Source: Desulfobulbaceae bacterium UBA2273
GTDB taxonomy: Bacteria > Desulfobacterota > Desulfobulbia > Desulfobulbales > Desulfurivibrionaceae
NCBI GenBank assembly: GCA_002347095.1
Contig: DDWZ01000002.1
Location: forward strand, 1-64,000
Direction: 5' to 3'
DNA length: 64,000 bases
Shown: piece after piece, positions 8,546 to 18,027 of the stretch
Layout of the letters: each line of letters begins with the position of its first letter
Numbering within the stretch: the first letter of the stretch is position 1
Notes under the pieces: generated by a model
Database searches by the model: none
Seen by the model: the letters and a program-made list of their open reading frames with translations, nothing else
What the model was told of the DNA's origin: nothing
Made by a program: the position numbers and the translations under genes

Positions 8546-9702
8546 GGCTTCACTCCGGGAATCCGGTCAACGATGGTGATGCGGTTGCGCGCGCTCAAGG
8601 ACTTTGCGCTATAGACAATCACCTGGTCGCCGGCTTGCAGCCCCTCGCGCACCTGCACATTGCCATCCAAATCGGCGGCGCCCAAGATGACTGGGGTGAA
8701 ACGCAAGTCGCCGTTGTGCATCTGCCATACTCCCAAGCCGCCATTGCGTTGCTGGACAGCGGCATTGGGGATGACCGGCGCGGCCGGCAGCGCCGGCAAG
8801 GCAACGGTGACTTCCGCCAGCTCGCCGACCGGCGGCAGCGGCTCGGGAAGCTGGTCAAATACAACCTTGGCCAGGGTTTCCTCGGTCACTGCGTCGGCCA
8901 ATGGCTCCACCCGCAATACTCGCCCCTGCGGCAACTCGACTGTCTGCGAACGCAAGACGATTGTGGCCGGCAAGTTGGCGGCAAGCCCGTGCGCACGAAT
9001 CTGGTCGAAGCGGACATTGACCCACAGGCTTTTGGGATCGATCACCTCCACCACCGCCTGTCCGGCGACAATCGTAGTGCCGGGGTCTGCGTCGCGCGTG
9101 GTGACCAGGCCATCCACCGGAGCGACAAGCTTCAGGTTTTTGCGCTGGGCGATCAATGCCTCGCGATCGGCTTGGACGCGAGCCAATTCCTCCCGCGCCG
9201 CGTTCAAGCCTGCTTCGGCCACCTGCAGCTCATGCTTTTTGGTGGCCACGGTTTCCTCGCTTATCGCGCGCACTTCCAGCAACTGTTCATAGCGCCGGGA
9301 TTGCGTTTGCGCGTAGGCCTGGCGCGCCAGGGCTTCACTAAGCAGCGCCTTGGCGCGTTTCAGCGCGGCCTCCTGGCCCTGGATCCGTTCGTCAAGGTCA
9401 ACCGGGTCCATTTCGCCAAGCACCTGTCCGGCTGTAACCGTGTCGCCCACCTGGGCATCCAGGCGTTTGATCCTCCCTGCAAAGGTAGGACCAATTTTGT
9501 AAGTGTAGCGCGCCTCAATGGTGCCGATACCGAACAGGGCCGGGGAGATGGCGCGATCTTCCACCGCGGTCACCGTCACGGGCACCGGGGCAAGCGGCCC
9601 CGAACGCAGGGCGACATAGATGAAGAGGGCGAGAAGAGGCACCAGCACCACCACCAGCGCCAGGGTGCGTCCTTGTATGTGTATGGGGAAACGTTTCATC
9701 AT
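8542..9702 (-). CDS. periplasmic adaptor (HlyD/membrane fusion protein)
   Basis: A 386-residue adaptor with an N-terminal membrane anchor (about 12-32), a biotinyl-lipoyl half (DAQVGDTVTAGQVL), a long coiled-coil hairpin (about 105-190), the second lipoyl half (LVAPVDGLVTT) and beta-barrel domains. It bridges the FtsX-type permease and the outer-membrane duct of the same operon. Two adjacent ATG codons start the gene; an AAGGAA site favours the first. The start overlaps the TetR stop codon, so regulator and exporter are translationally coupled. Confidence 0.92.
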   Translation of the reverse strand: MMKRFPIHIQGRTLALVVVLVPLLALFIYVALRSGPLAPVPVTVTAVEDRAISPALFGIGTIEARYTYKIGPTFAGRIKRLDAQVGDTVTAGQVLGEMDPVDLDERIQGQEAALKRAKALLSEALARQAYAQTQSRRYEQLLEVRAISEETVATKKHELQVAEAGLNAAREELARVQADREALIAQRKNLKLVAPVDGLVTTRDADPGTTIVAGQAVVEVIDPKSLWVNVRFDQIRAHGLAANLPATIVLRSQTVELPQGRVLRVEPLADAVTEETLAKVVFDQLPEPLPPVGELAEVTVALPALPAAPVIPNAAVQQRNGGLGVWQMHNGDLRFTPVILGAADLDGNVQVREGLQAGDQVIVYSAKSLSARNRITIVDRIPGVKP

Positions 9703-10307
9703 TGTGTGTTCCTTATTCCCTGCCGGAAAATGGCAAAGACTCTTGGCGCATCATGCAAAATGCGTCCTACGTCATTGGCCAAGAGTGATTGCATCACCAG
9801 GCCTTGGATCATGCCGATAAAGAGAAAGGCGGCAGCCTCCCTGTCGAGATTGGCGTCCAGTTCTTTATTCGTTTTCCCTCTTTCTATCAGCCGATGCAGC
9901 CGCTCTCGGTAACGGTGTGTCAGTGTTTGCGCAATGCGCTTTGGTATCGTCTCCCCGGCATGTTGCAGCTCGCCGAACAGTATGCGGGGGATGCCCGGGT
10001 GCTCAATGATAAAATTCACATGCGCCATGAACATGGCCTCAAGCGCGGCGAGCGGAGACGGAGCGGCCCGCGCTGCTTTATCCACCAGGAACAGCAGCCG
10101 CTCCGCCACCCACTCTATTACTGCTTGCAAGATGGCGTCCTTGTTGGGGAAATGGCGAAATACCGCGCCCTGGGTCAGGCCCATGCGTTCGGCAATGGCA
10201 GCCGTCGTAATATCGCTCGGGTTTCGTTCCGCGGCCAATTTGATAACGGTTTCGACCGTTACCGCCCGGCGCTCGTTCGCCGGAAGATGTTTGACAGGTG
10301 GGATCAT
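9699..10307 (-). CDS. TetR-family repressor of the exporter operon
   Basis: A 202-residue regulator with an N-terminal TetR helix-turn-helix (about 12-60; TTAAIAERMGLTQGAVFRHF) and a helical ligand-binding half. It is the first gene of the operon and its stop overlaps the adaptor start. A 36-bp near-perfect palindrome sits eight bases before its ATG, overlapping the probable -10 region, which makes autorepression very likely. The ligand, probably the exporter substrate, is unknown. Confidence 0.93.
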   Translation of the reverse strand: MIPPVKHLPANERRAVTVETVIKLAAERNPSDITTAAIAERMGLTQGAVFRHFPNKDAILQAVIEWVAERLLFLVDKAARAAPSPLAALEAMFMAHVNFIIEHPGIPRILFGELQHAGETIPKRIAQTLTHRYRERLHRLIERGKTNKELDANLDREAAAFLFIGMIQGLVMQSLLANDVGRILHDAPRVFAIFRQGIRNTQ

Positions 10308-10314
10308 AGAAGCT

Positions 10315-10368
10315 CCGATAAAGATAGTAATTGATTACTATCTTTATCGGAAACGGTGCTTGTGTCAA
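10315..10368 (-). promoter_or_regulatory. promoter and 36-bp palindromic operator of the TetR exporter operon
   Basis: Perfect 17-bp inverted arms (10315-10331 and 10334-10350) around a 2-bp centre. On the minus strand a TTGACA -35 box lies at 10368-10363 with a weak -10 (TAAAGA, 16-bp spacer) entering the palindrome. A repressor bound here would block RNA polymerase. Confidence 0.75.
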
Positions 10369-10442
10369 GATTTTTATTCAGGGCCATGAGTGTATTGCTC
10401 GCGGCACATCGAGCGCCAAGTGATCATAAAAGCGGGCTAGGG

Positions 10443-10877
<435 letters not shown>

Positions 10878-10905
10878 GGAAAATGATCCTGGGTTGGGTT
10901 TGCTG

Positions 10906-11289
10906 TCAGCAGCAGCCCGCGACTCGGCAGATCGCCTCCCGGATGAATTCCTGGGGGATGGCTTCATGAACCTGGCCGTGCCTGATTATGGTGCGGCAGG
11001 ATTCCTCCTTGCCCGTGAGGTCGCCGCAGGAGCAGCAGCAGCTTTCCGAGGCTGTTGTCATGGGCAAGACACTCTCCAGCGGTTTGCCGTTGATGAGGAT
11101 CAGGTTCGATTGGCTGATCTCCGCCCCGCTCAGCTTGGTTTCCGTGAACAGGATCTCCACCCCCTTTCCCCTGCATTCCTCCCGCAGGCGTTGCACCGTC
11201 TCAGCGATACCCTGTCCGGTCTCGGCGCACCGGTCGCAGGTTTTTCCTTCTTTGTCCAGATGGCGCCACTCAACCGTGATTGTTGCCAT
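10906..11289 (-). CDS. DUF2703-type cysteine-rich protein of arsenic cluster
   Basis: A 127-residue soluble protein rich in cysteine: CDRC near residue 18, CCCSC in the middle, and a terminal CC. It has the thioredoxin-like half and conserved TETKLSG segment I associate with DUF2703, a family often found beside arsC and permease genes. It may bind arsenite or another thiophilic metal and hand it to the neighbouring permease; that is inference. It sits nine bases after the permease gene and 28 bases before arsC, so all three are probably co-transcribed. Confidence 0.75.
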   Translation of the reverse strand: MATITVEWRHLDKEGKTCDRCAETGQGIAETVQRLREECRGKGVEILFTETKLSGAEISQSNLILINGKPLESVLPMTTASESCCCSCGDLTGKEESCRTIIRHGQVHEAIPQEFIREAICRVAGCC

Positions 11290-11298
11290 TGTGTTTTC

Positions 11299-12381
11299 CT
11301 AGATAACCAGATTGAAAAGATAGCCCACCAGCAGGATGCCACTGCCGACCACGCCGACAAAGGTGGCGATGAGCGCCGGTTTTAAGACCTTGCGGAGGAT
11401 GACCATCTCCGGCAGGGAGAGGGCGATGACGCTCATCATGAAGGCCAGGGCCGTGCCCAGGGCCGCGCCTTTGGCAAGCAGGGCCTGGAGGACCGGGACG
11501 ATGCCCGCGGCGTTGGCGTACATGGGGATGCCGATGACCACGGCCAGGGGCACCGACCACCAGGCGGACTTGCCCATGATCGAGGCCATGAACCCTTCGG
11601 GCACATAGCCGTGTATCCCCGCGCCTACAGCGATGCCGAGGATGACATAGATCCAGACCCTGCCCACGATGTCCCGCACCGCCTGCCATCCGTACTGCAC
11701 CCGTTCCCGGATATTTTCCGGCATGGCGGCTTCGGTGGTGCCGGCCAGCACATGCTTGACCCATTCCTCCACATGGTTCTCCATGTGGAGGCGGCCGATG
11801 GTCCAGCCTGCGACAATGGCGATGACAAGGCCGGTGACGAGGTAGAGTCCGGCCACCTTCCAGCCCAGCAGCCCATAGAGCAGGACCAGGGCGACCTCGT
11901 TGACCATGGGCGCGGCAATGAGAAAGGAAAAGGTGACGCCCAGGGGGATGCCCGCGGTGACAAAGCCGATGAACAGGGGCACGGCGGAGCAGGAGCAGAA
12001 GGGGGTGACGATGCCCAGCAAGGCGGCTAGCACATTGCCCACGGATTCGCGTTTGCCCGCGAGGATCTTGCGGGTTCTTGCCGGAGTGAAGAAGGAACGG
12101 AGGATGCCCACCGCAAAAACCACCAGAGCAAGAAGCATCAGCACCTTGGGCGTGTCATAGAGGAAGAATTGGATGGCCTTGCCCATCCGGCTGTCCGGAG
12201 AGAGCGCGAGCAAATCAAAGGCGAGGAAATCGGCCAGGGCGGGAAGCTGTTTGTAGACAAGAAACCAGAGGGACAGGGAGAGAAGCCCCCCCGCCAGGTA
12301 GCGGATGATGACGGCCGGGGGAAGAGGCGGTTTTGGCCGTGGAGGTTGCGGAGCAAGATTGGTCAGCGTGATGGGTTGCAT
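11299..12381 (-). CDS. ArsP/DUF318-family permease
   Basis: A 360-residue membrane protein with about eight helices and the family motif TPFCSCSAVPLFIGF, whose cysteines are characteristic of the PF03773 permeases; one branch (ArsP) exports trivalent organoarsenicals. The cytosolic loop around 190-220 separates two helix bundles. It heads the operon with the DUF2703 protein and ArsC. Association with arsenic is from context; other metal or metalloid substrates are possible. Confidence 0.88.
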   Translation of the reverse strand: MQPITLTNLAPQPPRPKPPLPPAVIIRYLAGGLLSLSLWFLVYKQLPALADFLAFDLLALSPDSRMGKAIQFFLYDTPKVLMLLALVVFAVGILRSFFTPARTRKILAGKRESVGNVLAALLGIVTPFCSCSAVPLFIGFVTAGIPLGVTFSFLIAAPMVNEVALVLLYGLLGWKVAGLYLVTGLVIAIVAGWTIGRLHMENHVEEWVKHVLAGTTEAAMPENIRERVQYGWQAVRDIVGRVWIYVILGIAVGAGIHGYVPEGFMASIMGKSAWWSVPLAVVIGIPMYANAAGIVPVLQALLAKGAALGTALAFMMSVIALSLPEMVILRKVLKPALIATFVGVVGSGILLVGYLFNLVI

Positions 12382-12430
12382 TCGTGTATCCCTTGTGGTG
12401 TGCGGCGGGTGTGTGAATGGGGGATATGTC

Positions 12431-12473
12431 TATATAGCCAAATCACTATATAGCTATGCTTCGGCATTGTCAA
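12431..12473 (-). promoter_or_regulatory. sigma70 promoter with paired CTATATAG sites for the ars-type operon
   Basis: Minus-strand TTGACA (12473-12468), 17-bp spacer and TATAGT (12450-12445). The palindrome CTATATAG overlaps the -10, and a second TATATAG copy lies at 12431-12437, just after the likely start point. Such spaced palindromes suggest a repressor site, but no regulator gene is adjacent. Confidence 0.65.
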
Positions 12474-12529
12474 GGGGACAGATTGGAGCGGGGCGGGCTG
12501 GGGGGCTGGAAACGAGACGTTCCCGCTTC

Positions 12530-13507
12530 TTATGGCCCGACCTGAACGGCCTTGCTCGTGATTTCAGGGGAAAGGGTGAAGCCGGTTTTTTTCAGGAGGG
12601 ATGGATTGATAAAGGCGTTCCAGCGTTGGTTGGCGGCAATGGGGATGCTGTCCGGCCTGGCGCCCTTGATGATGCGCAGGGCCGCCTTGGCCGCCCATTC
12701 CCCCTGTTCTCCGGCGATCTTGGCCATGGTCAGCATGGTGTAGGGCGCCATCCAGTCCAGGTAGGAAACGGTGAATTTGGTGGCCTTGTTCCTGACCTGG
12801 GCAAGGGCGAGAGCATGGCTCCAATCGTTGATCCCGGCGTTGTTGCCGAGAATTATAAAGTCAACTTTCTGCGCCTCGAGGAAGGCGTTTTTCCATTCCG
12901 CCATGGTTTTCACCGGCCGGTGCGTGATGGTGATGCCATGCTTGGCATACACCTTCTGGTTCAGGGCAACTTCCTTGTGCTGGGTCATTTCGTCCGCGGA
13001 AAGAAACACCCCTTGCCTGGCATTGGGAACGGCTCTGCGCACCTCCTTGGCCAGGGTTTCAACGGGGCCGATCTCCACCATGCCGGTGGTGTTGCGGTAG
13101 GGGTAGCCATAGGGCTCCACGGTCCAGTTGACTCCGCAAAATACCACGGGCACCGCGGCATTCTTGAGGTGCGGCATGACCAGATACCGCGAGACATTGT
13201 CGTCGGCGGCGATGACCACATCCGGTTTCCAGGTTTCGATGAGTTTTTTCGCTTCCAGCCCCTTTTGCCGGGCAAATTCCGGGGAGAGGTTGCGTTTGCC
13301 GTCCATGTAGAACTTTTTGATCTCGCATTGGCCGGACAGCACCTTTTTGATGGCGTCCTCAATGTCGTCATTCCAGACATAACCGGCATGGTAGGAGGAA
13401 ACGTACAGGCAGCGGGCCGCAAATCCTGTTTGCGGGATGAGCAGCATTACCGCGAGGCTGAGGAGGGCGGATTTGAGGAAAGGTGCGCTGATTCGGGGTG
13501 TGTGCAT
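12530..13507 (-). CDS. ABC-type substrate-binding protein (PF04392-like), orphan
   Basis: A 325-residue exported binding protein: signal peptide (about 1-30, ending TGFAA) and two alpha/beta lobes beginning RCLYVSSYHAGYVW. The PDVVIAADDNVS and VPVVFCGVN segments are typical of the TrpX-like ABC substrate-binding family. No permease or ATPase gene accompanies it; in related bacteria such proteins can also feed ligands to sensor kinases. An AAGGGA site precedes the ATG. Ligand unknown. Confidence 0.8.
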   Translation of the reverse strand: MHTPRISAPFLKSALLSLAVMLLIPQTGFAARCLYVSSYHAGYVWNDDIEDAIKKVLSGQCEIKKFYMDGKRNLSPEFARQKGLEAKKLIETWKPDVVIAADDNVSRYLVMPHLKNAAVPVVFCGVNWTVEPYGYPYRNTTGMVEIGPVETLAKEVRRAVPNARQGVFLSADEMTQHKEVALNQKVYAKHGITITHRPVKTMAEWKNAFLEAQKVDFIILGNNAGINDWSHALALAQVRNKATKFTVSYLDWMAPYTMLTMAKIAGEQGEWAAKAALRIIKGARPDSIPIAANQRWNAFINPSLLKKTGFTLSPEITSKAVQVGP

Positions 13508-13618
13508 GGGGCGGTTCCCTTGCCGGCGGCGGGGGACTGAAAGGAAGGGGCAATTGCCTTATTGCAGCATCATAGCACCGGGGATGGAAAAAAGAACAGG
13601 AGAATTTCCAGGGTGGGT

Positions 13619-14251
13619 TCAGCCGGTGAGCACCTGGTTGGAAAGCTCGTTGGTGTCATCGGTTTTGACCGGAAAATGGCTGGCCAGGATACCGCCCACC
13701 GCTTCAATCTCCCGGCACAAGGCGTCGCAGGCCTGCCCTTGCCGTATGCCGGTGGCGACCTCGTTGGCGTATGCCTGCAGGGTTTCCTGGGAAATTTTCA
13801 GGTAGATGCCCCTGTCCGCCAGAATCCAGACCTTGTGTTCGAGCAGGGAGATGAAGAACAGTACCCCGGTGTTGTCGCGGGTGGTGTGGAGCTCCTTTTC
13901 GTAAAAGGTGCGGAGCGCCCGTTCTGCCACCCGGCTTTCCTTCCGGGTTTCGGGGATGAACAGCCGGAGCAGCGGGGGGCAGAACTTGGCCAGGCCGCCC
14001 ACAAGGGTGGCGCCGCCCAGCAAAAGGGGCAGAAAGTATCCGAGGCTGTCGGCCAGGAAAAGGTCGGTGATGACGAGGGCTATCAGGCCGCCGATGCTGA
14101 GGCCTGCCAGCATCCTTGCCTCGGGGTAGGTGTCGCTGCTGTCCACCACCATGGCGACAACCTCGCCGGAGGTTTTTTCCTCCACCCCGGAGATGGTCGC
14201 GGCGATCCGCTGCTTTTCCGCCTCTGTAAAAAAAGTCTCTGCGCGCATCAT
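13619..14251 (-). CDS. TPM-domain membrane protein
   Basis: A 210-residue protein with an N-terminal TPM-like segment (EKTSGEVVAMVVDSSDTY), two membrane helices (about 48-90), and the remainder of the TPM domain with the typical NTGVLFFISLLEHKVWILAD. It belongs with the LemA and TPM genes immediately upstream. The ATG follows the stop codon of the previous gene with no gap, so translation is probably coupled. TPM proteins are linked to envelope maintenance or photosystem repair in other taxa; the role here is unknown. Confidence 0.88.
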   Translation of the reverse strand: MMRAETFFTEAEKQRIAATISGVEEKTSGEVVAMVVDSSDTYPEARMLAGLSIGGLIALVITDLFLADSLGYFLPLLLGGATLVGGLAKFCPPLLRLFIPETRKESRVAERALRTFYEKELHTTRDNTGVLFFISLLEHKVWILADRGIYLKISQETLQAYANEVATGIRQGQACDALCREIEAVGGILASHFPVKTDDTNELSNQVLTG

Positions 14252-15154
14252 CTACCAGCCCCCCGAGGCGCCGCCGCCTCCGAACCCACCGCCGCCGAAG
14301 CCGCCGAAACCTCCGCCACCGCCGCTGCCAAAGCCGCCGCCTCCCATATACAATCCTCCCCCCCGTCCGGCATTGGCAAAGAGGATCGGGAGCAGCAGCC
14401 CCAACAGGGCGCCGCCCGGGATAAGGAGGAGCAGGATCAGCCAGCCCAGGGGCGAAGAGACCCCGAGGGAGGCGAACAGCGGCAGGAGCGCCGCTCCGGT
14501 GAGGGCGCCTGCCGGTTTGCTCAACCGTCCGAGAAAGCCGACCAGGATGGCAAAGAAGATGAGGTAGTTGAACAGGGAGGATTGGCCGGAGGTACGCGCT
14601 CCCCGGCCAGGTCTGCCGGTACCCTTGAATTCGCCCCGGGCGGCGCTGATGATCGCGGCAACTCCGGCGGCAAAGCCTTCGTCAAGCTGGCCCGCCTTGA
14701 AGCGCGGCGATATGACCTGATCAACGATGCGGCCGGCAAGAAGGTCGGTCAGCACCCCTTCCAACCCTCGGCCCACCTCGATGCGGATCTTGCGGTCGTC
14801 CTTGCTGACCAGGAGCAGAACCCCGTTGTCCTTGCCCTTCTGGCCGATCTTCCAGGCCTCCACCGCGCGGATGCTGAAATCCTCCAGCGCGTCGCCTTCC
14901 AGGGAGGGGATGGTCAGCACCGCGATCTGGGTGGAGTCGGACTGCTCAAAGGCCAGGAGCGTCTGCTCCAGCCTCTGGCGCTCAGCCGGCGAGATCATCC
15001 CGGCCAGATCGGTGACATACCCTTGGTATTGCGGAACCTCCAGCGCCTTGGCTGCTGCGGGAGCAACAACAAAAAGAAGGCAGAGGCCGAGAAGAAAGAG
15101 GAGCCGCTGCGCCATGCCGGCCCGATATGCGGTATGCCGCCCAGGGTGCGACAT
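14252..15154 (-). CDS. TPM-domain protein with glycine-rich C-terminus (YgcG type)
   Basis: A signal peptide (MAQRLLFLLGL) precedes the TPM domain (about 40-185; motifs YVTDLAGMIS, GVLLLVSKDDRKIRIEVG). Two membrane helices follow (about 215-270), then a tail of Gly/Phe repeats ending SGGW, a common feature of YgcG homologues. Two starts are possible: 15154, four bases from the lemA stop, or 15115, directly before the signal peptide; neither has a strong ribosome-binding site. It forms a LemA-TPM-TPM operon. Confidence 0.88.
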   Translation of the reverse strand: MSHPGRHTAYRAGMAQRLLFLLGLCLLFVVAPAAAKALEVPQYQGYVTDLAGMISPAERQRLEQTLLAFEQSDSTQIAVLTIPSLEGDALEDFSIRAVEAWKIGQKGKDNGVLLLVSKDDRKIRIEVGRGLEGVLTDLLAGRIVDQVISPRFKAGQLDEGFAAGVAAIISAARGEFKGTGRPGRGARTSGQSSLFNYLIFFAILVGFLGRLSKPAGALTGAALLPLFASLGVSSPLGWLILLLLIPGGALLGLLLPILFANAGRGGGLYMGGGGFGSGGGGGFGGFGGGGFGGGGASGGW

Positions 15155-15157
15155 GGG

Positions 15158-15742
15158 TTAGAACTTTACCGCCGGGGCCTTGGCCGCGCCCTCTTCCGCC
15201 TTGAAAGCCTCGCGGCGCGGCAGTTGGAGCATGAGCTTGTTGGTCAGGTTGTTGGGGAAGGTGCGGATGGAGGTGTTGAAGATCCGCACTGCCTCGTTGT
15301 ACCGGACCCGGGCCACGTTGATCCGGTTTTCCGTGCCTTCGAGCTGGTGCTGGAAATCGAGGAAGTTCTGATTGGCCTTGAGGTCGGGATAGCGCTCTAC
15401 CACCACCATCAGACGGGAGAGGGCGGAAGAAAGCCCTCCCTGCGCTTCCTGGAATTTAGCAAAGGCCTGGGGGTTATTGACCACTTCGGCCCCGGCCTGG
15501 ATGGTGCCGACCTTGGCCCGCGCCTCGGTTACGGCGGTGAGGGTTTCTTTCTCGTGGGCCGCGTAGGCCTTTACCGCTTCCACCAGATTGGGAATGAGAT
15601 CTGCCCGCCGCTGGTAGGAGGCTTCCACATCGCCCCAGGCCGCGATCACGGCTTCGTCGTTTTGTTGGATGGTGTTGTAGCCACAACCGCTCAAGCCCAG
15701 GGTGAGAAACGCTACACTGACAAATACGAGGAATCTCTGCAT
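15158..15742 (-). CDS. lemA: LemA family lipoprotein
   Basis: A 194-residue LemA protein with a lipobox LSGC at about 19-22, then the family motif YNTIQQNDEAVIAAWGDVE and long antiparallel helices (QRRADLIPNLVEAVKAYA). The family is envelope-anchored with an unclear role and commonly precedes TPM genes, as here. The ATG at 15742 has a good AAGGAG site. The operon lies downstream of a tRNA gene on the same strand. Confidence 0.92.
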   Translation of the reverse strand: MQRFLVFVSVAFLTLGLSGCGYNTIQQNDEAVIAAWGDVEASYQRRADLIPNLVEAVKAYAAHEKETLTAVTEARAKVGTIQAGAEVVNNPQAFAKFQEAQGGLSSALSRLMVVVERYPDLKANQNFLDFQHQLEGTENRINVARVRYNEAVRIFNTSIRTFPNNLTNKLMLQLPRREAFKAEEGAAKAPAVKF

Positions 15743-15846
15743 GGTGGTTCTCCTTACAATGGTCTTGGGAAATCGTGATATCGGCGTCTTCCTCCGTGGA
15801 TCCGGCGACAACAGGCACGGCGGGGAGGAAATATCCGGAAAATTAC

Positions 15847-15922
15847 TGGTGCCCTCGGTACGACTTGAACGTACGACCTACCGCTTAGGAGGCGGTTGCT
15901 CTATCCCCTGAGCTACGAGGGC
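15847..15922 (-). tRNA. tRNA-Arg (CCU)
   Basis: On the minus strand the sequence folds as a cloverleaf: acceptor arm GCCCTCG/CGAGGGC, D arm TAGCTCAGGGGATAGAGC, anticodon stem ACCGC/GCGGT with loop CTCCTAA (anticodon CCU at 15889-15887), and T loop GTTCAAGTC. Discriminator A and an encoded CCA end are present. It reads AGG arginine codons. Confidence 0.97.
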
Positions 15923-16398
15923 TGAAGTATTCCTTTTTCAGCACAAAAGAAGGGTCGTACTATACCATCGGCAGTTCAATGCGCAATATCTTTCTTGGCT
16001 GGAAGCGCTTGTGCCGCTTGGCAGAAGAGTGATCCGGACTGGATTGCTCATGCCTCTGTTGCGCTCCCTCCAGAGTGGAGAAAGATGTGGGGGAAATGGT
16101 GGCCTCGTAAAAGGGAAACAATGACGTGCTTCGCAATAACAAGGAGAGAGTTTCCCCATCTCCGCCGCTGTAGGTTGTTTTTTCCTCCTGCCGCACGCGG
16201 CGTTTGTCGCGGCCCGCGCCTCTCAGCGATCGGAACAAAAATGCTGGCCCGCCTGCCCGGATGTGCTAGAATGACGCAGGATACATTGAAACCTGGCAGG
16301 GGCCGGGGCATTTTTGGCCGAAACGTTTTTGGGGTGAGACCCCGGTGCTGTCGGACGATCGTGCCCAGGACGCGCCGGATATTTGGGGGAGAGGCGGA
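15923..16398. other. intergenic region with tRNA promoter
   Basis: A minus-strand promoter for the tRNA is plausible at 15986-15959 (TTGCGC, 16-bp spacer, TATAGT). In the remaining ~400 bases I see no convincing gene; apparent reading frames here lack ribosome-binding sites and similarity. Just before the nnr gene a GGGAGAGG tract serves as its ribosome-binding site. Confidence 0.5.
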
Positions 16399-17955
16399 AT
16401 GAAGATTGCCACTGCGGAACAGATGCTGCTCTGCGATAGATTGACCAGCGCGGAATACAACATTCCCGGCCTGGAGTTGATGGAAAATGCGGGGTGCGGC
16501 ACGGTGGCGGCCATGGCCCGCCATTTTGGAGGGCTGAGCGAACGTAAGGTGCTTATCTTTACCGGACCCGGCAATAACGGAGGCGATGGGTTGGTGATCG
16601 CCCGGCTTCTTCTGGAGCAGGGCGCCCGGCCACAGGTGGTGAGCCTGGTTCCCCTTGAAAAATTGCAGGGGGATGCGGCGCGAAATCTGGAGCGGGTCAA
16701 GCAGTTGGCCATGCCGCTCTACACCTGCCTTGACGAAGAGGAGTTGTCTTGGGTGGAACGGCTGGTGGGGGAGAGCGATCTTTTGGTGGACGCCCTTTTC
16801 GGCACGGGGCTGCGCAGCCCGGTCACCGGGGTGTTCGCCGCGGTGATCAGATGTCTCAACGCCAGCGAGGTGCCGGTGGTGGCGGTGGATATCCCCTCCG
16901 GGCTGGCTGGCGACACAGGTATTCCCCAGGGCGTCAGTGTGCGGGCTCGGCTCACCTGCACCTACGGTCTGCCCAAGTTTGCCCAGGTCGAACCGCCGGG
17001 CAAGGAATATGTCGGGTTGCTTGAGGTTATCGATATCGGCATCCCCGCCGAGGTGGTGGAGCGGATCGGGATTACGGTGGAGTGGCTGGATCATGCCTGG
17101 GTCAAGGGAGCGATCCCGGCGCGGGGGGTGGCGTCCCACAAGGGAACCTTCGGCCACCTGCTGGCGCTGGCGGGTTCGCTGGGCAAAGCCGGGGCCGCGG
17201 TGCTCTGCGGTTTGGGCGCGGCGCGCTCCGGGGCAGGGCTGGTGACCATCGCCGCGCCCAAGATGCTCTGTGGGGTGGTGCAGGGAGCGTTGCCCGAGGC
17301 CATGACCGAACCGCTCGCTTTTTCGCAAAACTATCTCTCCGAACCCGACTACGAACAGTTGCTGGCCTCGGCCCATGGCAAGGCGGCGGTGGCTGTTGGC
17401 CCCGGCCTGGGGACAGCGGAAGAAACCGGGCAGGTGGTGCGCAAGTTTTACCGGGAGTTGCGGCAACCCATGGTGGTTGATGCCGACGGCCTCAATCTGC
17501 TGGCCGGAGAGGTTGCCGTGCTTGCCGCCGGGCCCAGGGTTTTGACTCCCCATCCCGGGGAAATGTCCCGATTGGCGGGGATTTCAACCGTTGAGATACA
17601 GGGCAAGCGTCGGGCGGTGGCCGCGGATTTTGCGAAACGGCATGGCGTGTATCTGGTCCTGAAGGGGGCATCCACGATCATTGCCGCGCCGGACGGGCGG
17701 TTGGCCATCAATCCCACCGGCAATCCCGGCATGGCCGCGGGCGGCATGGGCGATGTGTTGACCGGACTCATCGGCGGCTTGTTGGCCCAGGGCGTGGCGC
17801 CTTTTGAGGCCGCCTGCCTGGGGGTTTATGTCCACGGCCTGGCCGGGGACCGGATTGTCCGGGCAGGGCGGCCGTTTGGTTTTCTGGCCGGTGAGTTGGC
17901 CGCGGAGATTCCCGCGGCTTTTCAGGAGGTGCTGGAGAAAGGCGGCGCACTATAG
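16399..17955 (+). CDS. nnr: bifunctional NAD(P)H-hydrate epimerase / ADP-dependent dehydratase
   Basis: A 518-residue fusion. The N-terminal YjeF_N epimerase (about 1-210) shows GPGNNGGDGLV; the C-terminal ribokinase-like dehydratase (about 225-515) shows GPGLGTAEETG, VDADGLNLL, LTPHPGEMSRL and NPGMAAGGMGDVLTG. It repairs hydrated NAD(P)H. The ATG at 16399 has a GGAGAGG site. It is followed after 72 bases by a CBS-domain gene on the same strand. Confidence 0.95.
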   Translation: MKIATAEQMLLCDRLTSAEYNIPGLELMENAGCGTVAAMARHFGGLSERKVLIFTGPGNNGGDGLVIARLLLEQGARPQVVSLVPLEKLQGDAARNLERVKQLAMPLYTCLDEEELSWVERLVGESDLLVDALFGTGLRSPVTGVFAAVIRCLNASEVPVVAVDIPSGLAGDTGIPQGVSVRARLTCTYGLPKFAQVEPPGKEYVGLLEVIDIGIPAEVVERIGITVEWLDHAWVKGAIPARGVASHKGTFGHLLALAGSLGKAGAAVLCGLGAARSGAGLVTIAAPKMLCGVVQGALPEAMTEPLAFSQNYLSEPDYEQLLASAHGKAAVAVGPGLGTAEETGQVVRKFYRELRQPMVVDADGLNLLAGEVAVLAAGPRVLTPHPGEMSRLAGISTVEIQGKRRAVAADFAKRHGVYLVLKGASTIIAAPDGRLAINPTGNPGMAAGGMGDVLTGLIGGLLAQGVAPFEAACLGVYVHGLAGDRIVRAGRPFGFLAGELAAEIPAAFQEVLEKGGAL

Positions 17956-18027
17956 ATGATTGGGTGGGGATAATTCGTAACCGGGTGTTTTTGCGGTTTT
18001 GCGTTAAATTTTTTTGGGAGAAAACAC

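Noticed and set aside
15923..16398. Integration site next to the tRNA-Arg gene
   Set aside because: No integrase, no partial tRNA copy and no change in gene type around it.
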